From positions 1 through 64,000 of the forward strand of contig BAAHQB010000447.1 in NCBI GenBank assembly GCA_054601695.1: a DNA stretch of 64,000 nucleotides. The letters are read 5' to 3'. Position numbers and translations under genes: made by a program. Shown here one piece after another: positions 63,903 to 64,000 of the stretch; within the stretch, counting starts at the first letter, position 1, and every line of letters begins with the position of its first letter. The DNA comes from Amorphochlora amoebiformis (lineage: Eukaryota; Cercozoa; Chlorarachniophyceae). The notes beneath the pieces were generated by a model. It did not search any database. It was not told the DNA's origin and saw only the letters and a program-made list of their open reading frames with translations.

Positions 63903-64000
63903 CTAAATTGACTCGGATCAGGTACATATTCGGGAGACAAGCAGAAAGCTTGGGGATTCACCATGGCTCCCTGGCGTCGTGAGATTTTCCCGGGTCTCTC

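Overview
The window is nuclear DNA of a eukaryote. Every gene is split by spliceosomal GT-AG introns, there is no operon structure, and interstitial CCCTAA/TTAGGG blocks imply a TTAGGG-type telomere. The best clue to the organism is the ABCF protein, whose first two exons read as a signal peptide followed by an Arg/Ser/Thr-rich stretch. That is the bipartite plastid presequence of algae with complex (secondary) plastids, so a haptophyte- or stramenopile-like alga is my inference; the species cannot be named. Most of the DNA by length is (TA)n, with smaller amounts of (CT)n/(GA)n, minisatellites and telomere-like repeat. These fill introns and intergenic DNA and leave exons almost untouched. 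Nearly all long Tyr/Ile, Ser/Leu, Arg/Glu and Arg/Val open frames are translations of these repeats.

I rebuilt six genes by hand from splice sites and reading-frame phase. (1) 1096-5677, minus: a 5-exon Doa10/MARCH6-type RING-CH ER membrane ubiquitin ligase. (2) 7273-8458, minus: a possible 3-exon gene for a 57-residue basic protein. (3) 8644-36411, plus: an EttA-type ABCF ATPase of about 680 residues in 34 exons spread over 27.8 kb; its introns hold the strangest DNA here. (4) 37468-39379, minus: an 8-exon membrane-anchored GH16-like protein. (5) 39737-43413, plus: a 19-exon protein with a GNAT-like middle, a coiled coil and a very basic tail. (6) 44271 to at least 63902, minus: a protein of about 1,170 residues in about 53 exons, with three PH domains, charged/proline-rich linkers, a coiled coil and C-terminal leucine-rich repeats. 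Its 5' end is not resolved and may lie outside the window.

Genes 2/3 and 4/5 are divergent pairs with 185 and 357 bp between start codons. Genes 3/4 and 5/6 are convergent, and their shared 3' spacers are very rich in CTAG.

The main discovery is in the introns of genes 3 and 6. Partial copies of the neighbouring exon, with its splice site, are repeated one to about eleven times with (TA)n between them. Several gene 3 introns also carry telomere repeat close to the 5' splice site. One 26-nt exon lies between CCCTAA on its left and TTAGGG on its right. The second ABC domain has lost five residues and the frame at its P-loop, just beside the largest exon-copy array; this is either a real lesion or an assembly error. 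No rRNA, tRNA, CRISPR array or intact transposon was recognised.
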